A DNA stretch of 36,783 bases from Mesorhizobium intechi (GTDB lineage: Bacteria > Pseudomonadota > Alphaproteobacteria > Rhizobiales > Rhizobiaceae): assembly GCF_002879535.1 (NCBI RefSeq), contig NZ_PNOT02000298.1, positions 1 through 36,783 of the forward strand, written 5' to 3'. The notes beneath the pieces are model-generated. The model did not search any database. It was not told the DNA's origin and worked only from the letters and a program-made list of their open reading frames with translations. The position numbers and the translations under genes are program-made. Below, piece by piece: positions 8,769-19,062 of this stretch. Numbering within the stretch: the first letter of the stretch is position 1; each line of letters opens with the position of its first letter.

Positions 8769-10121
8769 TCAGGCTGCGCTGCGGGTATCCGAAATGACCT
8801 CGACAATGTCGTTGACGACGGCCTCGACCAGTTGCGGATCGTCGCCTTCGGCCATGACACGGATCAGCGGCTCGGTGCCGGACGGACGGATGACCAGACG
8901 CCCGGCCTTGCCAAGACGGTTGCGCGCATCCTCGATCGCGGCCTTGACCGGAGCTTCCTCGAGCGGCTTGCCGCCGGCGATACGGACATTCTTCAACAGT
9001 TGCGGCACCGGCTCGAATTTCTTCGACAGTTCGCTGACCGGGCGTCCCTGGCGCTTGATGCAGGCCAGCACCTGCAGCGCCGACACCAAGCCGTCGCCGG
9101 TGGTCGAGAAATCCGACAGCACGATGTGACCGGACTGTTCGCCGCCGACATTGAGCCCATGCGCGCGCATATGCTCCACGACATAGCGGTCGCCGACCTT
9201 GGTGCGGTGCAATTGCAGTTTCATGTCGCCGAGAAAGCGTTCGAGGCCGAGATTGGACATGACCGTCGAAACCACGCCGCCGCCGGCAAGCCGTCCGCTC
9301 TGGTGCCAGGACTCGGCGATCATCGCCATGATCTGGTCGCCGTCGACGATCGCGCCATTCTCGTCGACGATGACGACGCGGTCCGCATCGCCATCGAGCG
9401 CGATGCCGATATCGGCGCGCACTTCATGCACTTTCTTCTGCAGGCCGGCCGGATGCGTCGAGCCGCATTCCTTGTTGATGTTGAAGCCGTTGGGCTCGAC
9501 ATTGATGGCCACCACCTCGGCGCCGAGTTCCCACAGCGCCTCGGGCGCCACCTTGTAGGCAGCGCCATTGGCGCAATCGACGACGATCCTGAGGCCCGAA
9601 AGCGACATTGAGCGCGGCAATGTACGCTTGGCGAACTCGATATAGCGGTCATGCACGCCGTCGACACGCTTGGCGCGGCCAAGCCCGTCGGAATCGGCGA
9701 GTGTCAGTTCGATATCCTTGTCGAGCATGCCCTCGATGCGCTCTTCGATCTCGTCCGAAAGCTTGTAGCCATCCGGCCCGAACAGCTTGATGCCGTTGTC
9801 GTAATAGGGATTGTGCGAAGCCGAGATCATGACGCCGATATCGGCGCGCAGTGAACGCACCAGCATGGCGACGGCCGGGGTCGGGATCGGGCCGAGCAGG
9901 AACACGTCCATCCCGGCGGCGCAGAGACCCGCCACCATCGCATTCTCGATCATGTAGCCGGAAAGCCTGGTGTCCTTGCCAAGGACGACGCGATGGCGGT
10001 GGCTGCCGCGCTGGAACGAAAGGCCGGCGGCCATGCCGACCCGCATGGCGATTTCCGCGGTCATCGGAAACTTGTTGGCGCGCCCGCGAATGCCGTCCGT
10101 GCCGAAGTAATTCCCTGCCAT
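8769..10121 (-). CDS. glmM: Phosphoglucosamine mutase
   Basis: GlmM converts glucosamine-6-phosphate to glucosamine-1-phosphate, feeding UDP-GlcNAc for peptidoglycan and lipid A. The 450-residue length is typical. The protein opens with [12 protein letters not shown]. The phosphorylated catalytic serine is S102 in [12 protein letters not shown], the metal-binding loop DGDADR has D243, D245 and D247, and the C-terminal phosphate-binding [12 protein letters not shown] is near residue 415. In many rhizobia glmM directly follows ftsH; here it is on the same strand but about 2 kb away, with two opposite-strand genes in between, so it needs its own promoter in the 369 bp upstream. Confidence 0.97.
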   Translation of the reverse strand: MAGNYFGTDGIRGRANKFPMTAEIAMRVGMAAGLSFQRGSHRHRVVLGKDTRLSGYMIENAMVAGLCAAGMDVFLLGPIPTPAVAMLVRSLRADIGVMISASHNPYYDNGIKLFGPDGYKLSDEIEERIEGMLDKDIELTLADSDGLGRAKRVDGVHDRYIEFAKRTLPRSMSLSGLRIVVDCANGAAYKVAPEALWELGAEVVAINVEPNGFNINKECGSTHPAGLQKKVHEVRADIGIALDGDADRVVIVDENGAIVDGDQIMAMIAESWHQSGRLAGGGVVSTVMSNLGLERFLGDMKLQLHRTKVGDRYVVEHMRAHGLNVGGEQSGHIVLSDFSTTGDGLVSALQVLACIKRQGRPVSELSKKFEPVPQLLKNVRIAGGKPLEEAPVKAAIEDARNRLGKAGRLVIRPSGTEPLIRVMAEGDDPQLVEAVVNDIVEVISDTRSAA

Positions 10122-10490
10122 GCGAGTTCTATTCCCTGACGGTTCTTTGCCGGCATTTTAATGCCATAATTGACCGGCGAGCCATGATCACATTGTGTGA
10201 TTATATGTTACCAATCCTTAGAAAATCATTGTTGTGCGCTGCACACGACAAGGCGGCAGTCCAACATGATGGCGCCGCGGCGCTGCAATGTACCAGTTCT
10301 GCGAGCTATAGGCGGCAGCTGCACGCGGAAAATCTTGTTTTTGACCCGGCAAGGAACAATGATTTCATCACCTTGTCGGGAGGAGCAAGCTTTGGGCGAT
10401 ATATACGCCACTTAGCATCTGGCGCAACCGACCGTTGAGCGTTATTGATTCGCTGGGACGTATAATGGGCTGCTGCAACGGAGAAACGCC
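10122..10490. promoter_or_regulatory. Divergent promoter region between glmM and the repeat-protein gene
   Basis: No gene is supported in this 369-bp stretch. It holds a perfect TATAAT at 10461-10466, about 25 bp before the ATG at 10491, with a possible TTGAGC at 10435 (20-bp spacing, longer than ideal). It also holds a 6-bp inverted repeat with a 3-nt centre (ATCACA TTG TGTGAT, 10187-10201), which could be an operator, and a small hairpin GGCAT-TTTA-ATGCC near 10151 in the glmM leader. The regulator that would bind the inverted repeat is not identifiable. Confidence 0.5.
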
Positions 10491-11327
10491 ATGCTCATCC
10501 ACCGACTTGCCACTTTGACCGGTCTCGCCGTCGTGACGTTGTTCCTGGCCGCGCCAGCCAACGCACTGACGATGGCCGAGTGCAGCACGAAGTATAACGC
10601 CGCCAAGGATGCGGGGACACTGGCTGGACAGACCTGGAACCAGTTCCGCAAGGCGCAATGCGGCACCGATGCCGCCGCCACCACGGATACCAAGCCTGCC
10701 GACACGAAGAAGGCAGCCGAAACCAAGCCGGCCAAGGCGGCCAAGGCAGCAGCCGCCGACGCGGGTGCCGCGAAAGGCCTGACGGCGAAGGAATGCAGCG
10801 CCAAGTACCAGGCGGCGAAGGCCGCCGGCACGCTGAACGGCATGAAGTGGAACGACTTCCGCAAGACCGAATGTGCCGCCGGCGCATCCGCCGCCGCCGA
10901 CGCCACCAAGCCGGCAACCACCAAGGCAGCCGCGGCTCCCGCCGACGGCAAGGGCCTCACCATGGCCGAATGCAGCGCAAAGTACCAGGCCGCGAAGACG
11001 GCGAACACGCTGAAGGGCCAGAAGTGGAACGACTTCCGCAAGGCCGAATGCGGCGCCGCCGCTGCCGATGACGACAGCGTGCCTGCTCCGAGCGAAGCAA
11101 ACTACACCAAGGAGCCGGCGAAGCCGACGACGGTTGCGCCCAAGGGGGTCACCTTCCCGTCCGCGATCTCGCCGAAATATGCCAGCGAGACCCCCGGAAA
11201 GGGCCGCATGCACACCTGCCTCGACCAGTACTATACCCTCAAGGATGCCAATGCGCTTGGCGGCCTGAAGTGGATCCAGAAGGGCGGCGGCTTCTACAGC
11301 CTGTGCAATGCCAAGCTGAAGGGCTAA
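10491..11327 (+). CDS. Secreted repeat protein with four cysteine-paired modules
   Basis: A 278-residue protein of unrecognised family. Residues 1-25 are a signal peptide ending PANA. Three near-identical modules follow at about 27-57, 97-128 and 157-187, each of the form ECSxKYxAAKxAxTLxGxxW then NxFRKxxC. In each the two cysteines are exactly 26 residues apart (C31-C57, C102-C128, C161-C187), suggesting one disulfide per module. Lys/Ala-rich linkers separate them. A distinct C-terminal module (239-272) has C243-C272 and the motif GGLKWIQKGGGFYSLCNAKLKG. GGAG precedes the ATG at a good distance and a perfect TATAAT lies upstream. Periplasmic or secreted location is inferred from the signal peptide; function is unknown. 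A shorter paralogue follows at 11623. Confidence 0.85.
   Translation: MLIHRLATLTGLAVVTLFLAAPANALTMAECSTKYNAAKDAGTLAGQTWNQFRKAQCGTDAAATTDTKPADTKKAAETKPAKAAKAAAADAGAAKGLTAKECSAKYQAAKAAGTLNGMKWNDFRKTECAAGASAAADATKPATTKAAAAPADGKGLTMAECSAKYQAAKTANTLKGQKWNDFRKAECGAAAADDDSVPAPSEANYTKEPAKPTTVAPKGVTFPSAISPKYASETPGKGRMHTCLDQYYTLKDANALGGLKWIQKGGGFYSLCNAKLKG
10569..11306 (+). repeat. Repeated cysteine-paired coding modules
   Basis: Module DNA lies at about 10569-10661, 10779-10874 and 10959-11051, with a diverged fourth at 11205-11306. The second and third share long identical stretches such as the codons for KWNDFRK, pointing to a fairly recent internal duplication. Confidence 0.75.
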
Positions 11328-11410
11328 GCTAAGCATTCCCCCGGATCGATGAGGCATGAGCCGGTTGAGATCGAATTGAGTTAGACGGAAAGTCCGGCAA
11401 GGACAGGCAA

Positions 11411-11447
11411 GGGCCCGCGATAGATCAGCTTCGCGGGCCTTTTTGTT
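11411..11447 (+). terminator. Rho-independent terminator of the repeat-protein gene
   Basis: The stem GGCCCGCGA / TCGCGGGCC (11412-11439, 10-nt loop) is followed by TTTTTGTT. It lies about 85 bp after the stop at 11327, so the two paralogous genes are separate transcription units. Confidence 0.85.
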
Positions 11448-11622
11448 GCTCGCGACGACGCCCGCGACCTTGCTCGCATCTATTGCGGGAGCTGTCGGCA
11501 TCAATTCGCCCACACTACTCACCGCCGGGCTTATCGTTAGCTCCCAAAGATTTCGGTTGAACATATCGGGAACAAACAGTATACAAAAGGGCGTCTAACT
11601 TGTTATCAACCGGGAGGATCTT

Positions 11623-12081
11623 ATGCCCAATTTGAAGTTGGCGGTATTGGCTGTGACGGCATCGGTTGCTTGGAGCGTCGCCCCTGCAAGCGCACTGACG
11701 ATGAAGGAATGCGGCGAGACCTATCGGACAGCCAAAGAAGGCGGCACTCTGAACGGCATGGACTGGGCCGCCTTCCGCAAGGAGAAATGCGCGACGCCCG
11801 CTTCGGAGAGTGTCAGCGGGGATACCGTCAAAACCGCGCCGCAGCCGAAAAAGGAAACCGACGCGGCGGTCGCCCCCACTGTAGCGCCGCCAGGCGTGAC
11901 ATTCCCAACCACCCTCGCCGCCGAGTTCAAGACCGAAAAGCCCGCGAAGGCGCGGATGAAGACCTGCCTGCAGGGTTACCACGGCAACAAGGAGGCGGGT
12001 ACGTTGAACGGCCTTCGCTGGATCCAGAAGGGCGGCGGTTATTACAGCCTGTGCAATGCGCGGCTGAAAGCTGAATCATAA
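11623..12081 (+). CDS. Secreted protein with one cysteine-paired module plus C-terminal module (paralogue)
   Basis: A 152-residue protein with a signal peptide (residues 1-24, ending PASA). One N-terminal module (25-56) has C30 and C56, again 26 residues apart, in the pattern LTMKECGETYRTAKEGGTLNG then AAFRKEKC. After a Lys/Pro linker comes the C-terminal module (112-146) with C115 and C144 and the signature LRWIQKGGGYYSLCNARLK. The linker sentence APPGVTFPTTL is shared with its neighbour (APKGVTFPSAI). A strong GGGAGG ribosome site precedes the ATG. It is clearly homologous to the gene at 10491 but has one module where that has three. Function is unknown; export is likely. Confidence 0.83.
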   Translation: MPNLKLAVLAVTASVAWSVAPASALTMKECGETYRTAKEGGTLNGMDWAAFRKEKCATPASESVSGDTVKTAPQPKKETDAAVAPTVAPPGVTFPTTLAAEFKTEKPAKARMKTCLQGYHGNKEAGTLNGLRWIQKGGGYYSLCNARLKAES

Positions 12082-12126
12082 AAATCGAATACGGCGGATA
12101 AAGCGGTCACGCAGCCGTTGGGCCGT

Positions 12127-12151
12127 GATCCTCGGGCTTGTCCCGAGGATC
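12127..12151. repeat. Short intergenic palindrome of a common rhizobial type
   Basis: A perfect 10-bp inverted repeat, GATCCTCGGG / CCCGAGGATC with a 5-nt centre, lies 17 bp after the ftsH stop and 46 bp after the convergent stop at 12081. Palindromes of this ATCCTCGGG type are, to my knowledge, widespread between genes in Mesorhizobium and relatives. It may also act as a 3'-end hairpin for ftsH. Confidence 0.6.
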
Positions 12152-12167
12152 TGCTGTCGGCCCCGGC

Positions 12168-14096
<1,929 letters not shown>

Positions 14097-14218
14097 CAAT
14101 TGTCCCGTTGGCGTCCGCGCACGGACAGCATCATGAGAGGAAACTTGGGCCTAACATAGGGAGAGCGTATCCCCTTGCCAAGCAGAACAGCATGTATGGG
14201 TTAAGCTTTCGACCACCG

Positions 14219-15586
14219 TCAATCGGCACTGTGGCCGCCCAATGGCGAAGCGGGAAGCGGTGACGCGCCGATCAGTTCGGCGACGGCCAGCGCCGGCGCC
14301 AGATCGAAGGACGGCAGGAAGCGGGCAAAAGGCGACACGACCGGCCGCGCCGCGAACGCTGGCGATCCCGGTTCGCCCTGCGGCAAAGCAGGGTTTTCCA
14401 GGGCTTGCCGCAAGGCCGGTTCCGCGGCCAATGCTGCGCGCATCAGGCCTGCCGGGGTTTCCCCATCATCGATCGCCAGCCGTCTCGCTGCTGCCGCACC
14501 CAACGGTGCGATCAACAATGCGCCGCACCTGTCGTTCAATGTGATGTGGCGGCGGCCATCCCAAAGGGTGTCATCGACGGCGGTTGCGGCGGGCGGCAAA
14601 CTCCGCGCCTCGCGATGCAGGAACAGACCGGTTCGCCGGAAATCGACCACCGTCCGCGACAATGTGGCGCAAAGAAATCCGGCCTTCAGCCGGCCCAACA
14701 GCGCGGCGCTGCGCGCCTGGTCCGGCAGGAAGGCAACGCCTCCGGCGGTGGCCAGCAGGATGCGCAACGCATAGTGGGTCGCCCGGTCGTCATCCGCGGC
14801 CAGCATTGCCGGATCAAGCCGGATGAGGCCCGTGCTCGGCTGTCTGGCGAAGCGGCGGATCAGGCCGGCGGCGCTTGCGCCGACCTGCCTGCGCTCGACG
14901 GCGGCCTGGCCGGCGAGCAGCAGTGCATTCTCCATAAGCCCGGCACTTTCCCCGGCAAGTGCTGCGCGCACGCGCGGCCGCTCGAAGGCCTCATCGGTAT
15001 TGGTCGGGTCATCGGCCCAGCCGACATGTTCATGCCGCAAGAAATCGCGAAGCGCCGAGCGCCGCATCCCCAGAAGCGGGCGAACGATCCACTCGCGCCA
15101 ATCATAGAGGGTGGCCGGCGCCATGCCGGCAAGCCCACGACCTGCGATCCCGGCAAGCTCGCGGTCGCGTGCATGCCGCATCAGCACCGTTTCGGCCTGG
15201 TCGTCGGCGGTATGACCGGTGACGATCAGGGGGATGCCTTCCGCGCGCGCCGCCTCGGCCAGCAGATGGTAGCGCGCTTCTCGCGCCGCCGCCGGCAGAC
15301 CGGTCGATGGCTTGCGCCCAGACCACACCAGGGTGCGGTGGGCAATGCCGCGCTCAGCGCACAGCCTCGCCACGGCTTGCGCCTCGGCTGCCGAACCCTG
15401 ACGCAAGCCATGGTCGATGGTCACAGCCAGCAGCTTCGCGGACGATGCGGTTCGGGCGAGATGCCGTTTGAGAAGGAGAAGCAGGGCGGTCGAGTCGCTG
15501 CCGCCGGACACGGCCGCAATGGCGCCGCGGGTAAAATCGATAGGCGAAAAAAGCCTGGTCGAAAGATCAGGCTCGGTGTCGAGCAT
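14219..15586 (-). CDS. tilS: tRNA(Ile)-lysidine synthetase
   Basis: TilS attaches lysine to C34 of the CAU anticodon of one tRNA-Ile, changing both its charging and its codon reading to AUA. The PP-loop ATP site SGGSDS is at residues 27-32, followed by VTIDHGLRQGS and the family motif TGHTADDQAETVLMRHARD. The C-terminal half is weakly conserved, as usual. The frame is open to 15694, but that start would overlap cpoB by about 50 bp and adds a non-conserved extension, so the ATG at 15586 (455 residues) is preferred; no strong ribosome site marks it. It lies between cpoB and ftsH on the same strand. Confidence 0.92.
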   Translation of the reverse strand: MLDTEPDLSTRLFSPIDFTRGAIAAVSGGSDSTALLLLLKRHLARTASSAKLLAVTIDHGLRQGSAAEAQAVARLCAERGIAHRTLVWSGRKPSTGLPAAAREARYHLLAEAARAEGIPLIVTGHTADDQAETVLMRHARDRELAGIAGRGLAGMAPATLYDWREWIVRPLLGMRRSALRDFLRHEHVGWADDPTNTDEAFERPRVRAALAGESAGLMENALLLAGQAAVERRQVGASAAGLIRRFARQPSTGLIRLDPAMLAADDDRATHYALRILLATAGGVAFLPDQARSAALLGRLKAGFLCATLSRTVVDFRRTGLFLHREARSLPPAATAVDDTLWDGRRHITLNDRCGALLIAPLGAAAARRLAIDDGETPAGLMRAALAAEPALRQALENPALPQGEPGSPAFAARPVVSPFARFLPSFDLAPALAVAELIGASPLPASPLGGHSAD

Positions 15587-15644
15587 CAACGCATGTCGTC
15601 CAAAAGCGGTCGCGGTCGTGGGACCAAGACATGCCCGGGAAAGA

Positions 15645-16757
15645 TCAGCACGCAGCCAGGGCCTTCTCCTGCTTGACGCGTTCCTTGAGTGCATTGGAGA
15701 TGTCGGGGTAGCGCTTGCCGACTTCGCTGAAGGTGGCGCAGGCGACGTCGTGCTGCTTGAGGCCGACCAGCGACACGCCGAGCTTCAACAGCATGTCGGG
15801 CGCCTTCTTGGCCTTGGGGTAGTCCTTGCTGGCGGCGAGGAAGACCTCGGCCGCGTCGCGGTATTTCTGCTGGCCAAGCAGCGATTCACCCAGCCAGTAA
15901 TGCGCGTCCGCCGCCTTCGTATCGCGCGGGAAGCGCGAGATATGATCGCGAAAACCCTGTTCGGCGGTGCTGTAGTCGCCCGACAGGATGAACTGATAGG
16001 AATTGCGGTAGAGCTCTTCCGGGTCGTTGGTGGAAGGCAGCGCCGCGACGATCGTGCCATTGGACTTGCCGGCCTTGGACGGGGCCTTGGTGGCGGGAGC
16101 CGTGTCTTGCACCGGGGCGGTCGACTGGGTGTTGCCGCCGGCATCGATCACATTGCCGTTCTTGTCGACGGTGATGGCACCAAAGGTCTTCTCCGGGGCT
16201 CCCGTGCCGGGAATCACCTTGCCGGGGTCGCCATCGGGCGACTCCACGATGACGTCCTCGACCGTCTTGCCGCCGGCGGACTGATTACCGCCAGGCGCGG
16301 CGCCGGCATCGGCCGGAGCCTGGGTTGCCGGAGCCGCCGCCACGTCGGTGTTGGTGTCGGTGGTGGCGTCGGATTTCTTCTGCGCCGGAGGCTGTCCGCC
16401 TTGCGCGCCGCCCTCAAGCTGCTGGAAGCGGAACTCGTTGTCTTCCTGCTGCTTGCGCATCTGTTCCTGCATCTGCAGGATCTGGAAATTGAGCTCTTCG
16501 ATCTTGCCGTTCATCTGGCGCAGCTGGTCTTCGAGCCCGGTCGCGCCGGCACCGTTCGACTGCTGCGCGAACTGGACCTTGTCGGGTTTCTTCTTGTCGC
16601 CGAAGAGGCTCGGCAACTCGATGCTCGGCAGATGGAAGGAAAAGCCGCTGTCGGTTGACTGCCCTGGGCCGCTTGCCGCCGGACCGCTTGCCAGGGCGGT
16701 GAAGCCTGATAGGAGCAGCGCCGCAAGCGTGCCGCTCAGAACCGATCTCAAATGCAT
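15645..16757 (-). CDS. cpoB: Cell division coordinator CpoB (YbgF), Tol-Pal associated
   Basis: CpoB is a periplasmic partner of TolA that links outer membrane constriction with peptidoglycan synthesis. The 370-residue protein has a signal peptide (about 1-26, ending ALAS or just after), then a coiled-coil trimerisation segment near 55-95 rich in Gln and Glu (EDQLRQMNGKIEELNFQ). A Pro/Ala/Thr-rich linker follows, then about three TPR repeats from residue 250 to the end, starting with ELYRNSYQFILSGDYSTAEQGF. It is longer than the E. coli protein because of the linker. The ATG at 16757 is favoured over a TTG 14 codons upstream because it starts the signal peptide. A terminator separates it from pal, so it may have its own promoter. 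Confidence 0.93.
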   Translation of the reverse strand: MHLRSVLSGTLAALLLSGFTALASGPAASGPGQSTDSGFSFHLPSIELPSLFGDKKKPDKVQFAQQSNGAGATGLEDQLRQMNGKIEELNFQILQMQEQMRKQQEDNEFRFQQLEGGAQGGQPPAQKKSDATTDTNTDVAAAPATQAPADAGAAPGGNQSAGGKTVEDVIVESPDGDPGKVIPGTGAPEKTFGAITVDKNGNVIDAGGNTQSTAPVQDTAPATKAPSKAGKSNGTIVAALPSTNDPEELYRNSYQFILSGDYSTAEQGFRDHISRFPRDTKAADAHYWLGESLLGQQKYRDAAEVFLAASKDYPKAKKAPDMLLKLGVSLVGLKQHDVACATFSEVGKRYPDISNALKERVKQEKALAAC

Positions 16758-16882
16758 GTGCCTCTCGCCGTGTGTCGTTAGTCTGTTCGCGCCTTCCAAT
16801 CAGAATGGGACCAGCCAAGCGCCCTCGGCTCATAGCAGGACGCGAGACTTCGGCCAAATTTTGTTTCGGGCACCCGGATATG

Positions 16883-16908
16883 AAAAAGGCGGCCCGAAGG
16901 CCGCCTTT
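16883..16908 (-). terminator. Rho-independent terminator between pal and cpoB
   Basis: A 10-bp stem AAAGGCGGCC / GGCCGCCTTT with a tetraloop (TTCG on the minus strand) is followed by further Ts. It begins 62 bp after the pal stop and 126 bp before the cpoB start. Confidence 0.88.
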
Positions 16909-16969
16909 CGCGAAGCTGTGTTGTATTTTTGCCAGTCGGCGCGATCGCGTCTCCCGACGCGCGGCCGGC

Positions 16970-17476
16970 TCAGGAGCCGGCGCCGCTGAGAGTGGTGACG
17001 GCGCGGCGATTCTGCGACCAGCAGGAGATGTCGTCGCACACCGCGACCGGACGTTCCTTGCCGTAGGAAATGGTCTTCAGGCGGCTCGAAGCGACACCCT
17101 TGGAAACGAGAAAGTCGCGGGCGGCGGCAGCGCGGCGGGCGCCGAGCGCCAGATTGTATTCGCGCGTGCCGCGTTCGTCGGCGTGACCTTCGACGACGAT
17201 TGCATATTGCTTGTACTGGTTCAGCCACTGCGCCTGGCGGGCGAGCGTGGTCTGCGCGTCGGCGCGGATCGAGGACGAGTCCGTATCGAAGAAGATCCGG
17301 TCGCCAATGTTGACGGTGAAGTCCTGTGCCGAGCCGGGCGTTGCCGCACCGGCACCGTTGAGGCCGAGATCGGCGGCGCTGTTGGGCGTCTTCTTCGAAG
17401 CGCAACCGGCAATGGCGAGCATCGCCACCAGCGCGATCATGACCGGGTTTCTGGTAAGTGCTGCGATACGGCCCAT
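16970..17476 (-). CDS. pal: Peptidoglycan-associated lipoprotein Pal
   Basis: Pal is the outer membrane lipoprotein of the Tol-Pal complex; it binds peptidoglycan and TolB and follows the division site. The 168-residue protein has a lipoprotein signal with a lipobox ending IAGC, so C25 becomes the lipidated first residue. A short linker leads to the OmpA-like domain (about 55-168) with FFDTDSSSIRADA and the peptidoglycan-binding VEGHADERGTREYN and LGARRAAAARDFL. The ATG at 17476 is preferred over one six codons earlier because the ribosome site GGAGAGG lies between the two. A 234-bp gap separates it from tolB, with TTAA half-sites, so pal may have its own promoter. Confidence 0.97.
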   Translation of the reverse strand: MGRIAALTRNPVMIALVAMLAIAGCASKKTPNSAADLGLNGAGAATPGSAQDFTVNIGDRIFFDTDSSSIRADAQTTLARQAQWLNQYKQYAIVVEGHADERGTREYNLALGARRAAAARDFLVSKGVASSRLKTISYGKERPVAVCDDISCWSQNRRAVTTLSGAGS

Positions 17477-17532
17477 GCCGCCTCTCCTTCGCATTTCGAG
17501 TGATTTCGTTGATCACCCAGTAACCACGTTTG

Positions 17533-17573
17533 GGTTAACCGGCATTCAAGAAACACGGTTAAAATTTGGTTTA
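17533..17573 (-). promoter_or_regulatory. CtrA-like half-sites upstream of pal
   Basis: A palindromic GGTTAACC lies at 17533-17540, and TTAA-N7-TTTA (one mismatch to the full CtrA box) at 17559-17573. Both are 57-97 bp upstream of the pal start, in the 234-bp gap after tolB. The match is incomplete, so confidence is lower than for the boxes at 7495 and 8568. Confidence 0.4.
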
Positions 17574-17710
17574 GGCCGCCCGTCCGCAACCTTTGATCGC
17601 GGGGCACAGTTGGCGCGGACCCTAGGCGGAAATGCGGCCAAAACGCGACGAAGGCATGGAAAAGGCGCCCAAACGGCCCCTTTTCAGCATGTGTGGCAAT
17701 TCGGCCGACG

Positions 17711-19021
17711 CTATTCCAGCAAGGGCGACCAAGCGGGGTCCGACGCGAAGTTCGCCGTCGGGATCGGCTGCTCGTTGCGGCCGGTGAGGTCGACCGAAAC
17801 CAGTTTCGGCCCACCATTGGAGTCGCGGAAGAACATCAGCACGCGGCCGTTTGGAGCCCAGGTCGGTCCTTCCTGCTGGAAACCGGACGACAGGATGCGC
17901 TCGCCCGAGCCGTCGGTCTTCATGACGCCGATCTGGAATTCACCGCCGGTCTGCTTGGTGAAGGCGATGAGATCGCCGCGCGGCGACCACACCGGCGTGG
18001 AATAGACGCCGTCGCCGAAGGATATGCGTGTCTGGCCCGAGCCGTCGGCGCCCATGACATAGATCTGCGCGCGGCCGCCGCGGTCCGAGGTGAACACCAC
18101 CTTGCTGCCGTCGGGCGAATAGGAGGGTGAGGTGTCGATGGCGGTCGAGTTGGTCAGCCGCGTCGTCGAGCGGCTGCGCAGGTCCATGGCGAAAATGTTG
18201 GAATTGCCGTCGTCGCGCAGCAGGCTCATGATCACCTTCTGGCCGTCCGGCGAGAAGCGCGGCGCAAACGTCATGCCGGGGAAATTGCCGACCAGTTCGC
18301 GCTGCCCGGTCTCGATCTGCAGCAGATAGACCCGCGGCTGGCCGCTTTCATAGGACATGTAGGTGATTTCCTGCCGGTTCGGCGAGAAACGCGGCGTCAG
18401 CACGATCGAGCGACCGTCCGAGAGATAGCGGACATTGGCGCCATCCTGGTCCATGATGGCCAGGCGCTTCTTGCGCGCGTTCTTGGCGCCGGATTCGTCG
18501 ATGAACACCACGCGCGTGTCGAAATAGCCCTTCTCGCCGGTCAGCCGTTCATAGATGGCGTCGGCGATGATGTGGGCGACGCGGCGCTGGTTGGCATCGT
18601 TGGCGAAGAACTGCTCACCCGACATCTGCTGTCCGGCAAAAGTGTCCCAAAGCCGGTACTGAGCACGGATGCGCCCATCGGCCTCCTTGCTGACGCTGCC
18701 GGTGACCAGCGCCTGCGCGTTGATCACCTTCCAGTCGTCGAAGCGGGGTGCGGCATCCGGGTTCGAGATCTTCTCGATGAAGGCGCTCTTGTCGATCGGC
18801 GCGAACAGGCCGGAACGCTTCAGGTCGGCCGTGACGATCTGGGAAATCTGCGCGCCAAGCGCGTCGCCACCCTGGAAATCCGTTACGGCGATCGGCAGCG
18901 GCTCGACATTGCCCTTGTTGACGTTGAGCTCGACGAGCGCCCATGCCGGCATGGGGACCACGGCCGTCATGCCCAGCGCCATGGCTGCAATCGTCAGGAG
19001 CGGCTTGAGGAAGGATCTCAT
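17711..19021 (-). CDS. tolB: Tol-Pal system beta-propeller protein TolB
   Basis: TolB is the periplasmic protein that shuttles between Pal and TolA. From the ATG at 19021 it has 436 residues. A signal peptide (about 1-29, ending AWA) is followed by [21 protein letters not shown] and the N-terminal alpha/beta domain. A six-bladed propeller starts near residue 200, with WD-like blades repeating [52 protein letters not shown] and [16 protein letters not shown]. The frame is open to 19159, but that extension overlaps tolA and lacks a signal sequence. GAGAAG precedes the chosen start. It follows tolA by 41 bp in one operon. Confidence 0.97.
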   Translation of the reverse strand: MRSFLKPLLTIAAMALGMTAVVPMPAWALVELNVNKGNVEPLPIAVTDFQGGDALGAQISQIVTADLKRSGLFAPIDKSAFIEKISNPDAAPRFDDWKVINAQALVTGSVSKEADGRIRAQYRLWDTFAGQQMSGEQFFANDANQRRVAHIIADAIYERLTGEKGYFDTRVVFIDESGAKNARKKRLAIMDQDGANVRYLSDGRSIVLTPRFSPNRQEITYMSYESGQPRVYLLQIETGQRELVGNFPGMTFAPRFSPDGQKVIMSLLRDDGNSNIFAMDLRSRSTTRLTNSTAIDTSPSYSPDGSKVVFTSDRGGRAQIYVMGADGSGQTRISFGDGVYSTPVWSPRGDLIAFTKQTGGEFQIGVMKTDGSGERILSSGFQQEGPTWAPNGRVLMFFRDSNGGPKLVSVDLTGRNEQPIPTANFASDPAWSPLLE

Positions 19022-19062
19022 ATCTTCTCGCTTCTCTTCTTTTGATTGGTTGGGCGCCAGGC

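Noticed and set aside
10368..11564. 398-codon minus-strand frame opposite the repeat-protein gene
   Set aside because: Its Gly/Leu/Arg repeats are the reverse reading of the cysteine-module repeats; the plus-strand frame has a signal peptide, ribosome site and promoter.
11568..11595. Possible EcfG-type stress promoter before the gene at 11623 (GGAAC followed by CGTC)
   Set aside because: The distance from GGAAC to the CGT element is 18 and the -10 element is CGTC rather than CGTT, so the match to the usual GGAAC-N16/17-CGTT is too weak.
14201..14204. Single TTAA upstream of ftsH as a CtrA site
   Set aside because: There is no second half-site at the N7 distance.
17660..17692. Imperfect hairpin between tolB and pal as a terminator
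   Set aside because: The stem AAAAGG-GCC / GGC-CCTTTT is interrupted by mismatches and only four Ts follow, so it is not a convincing terminator.
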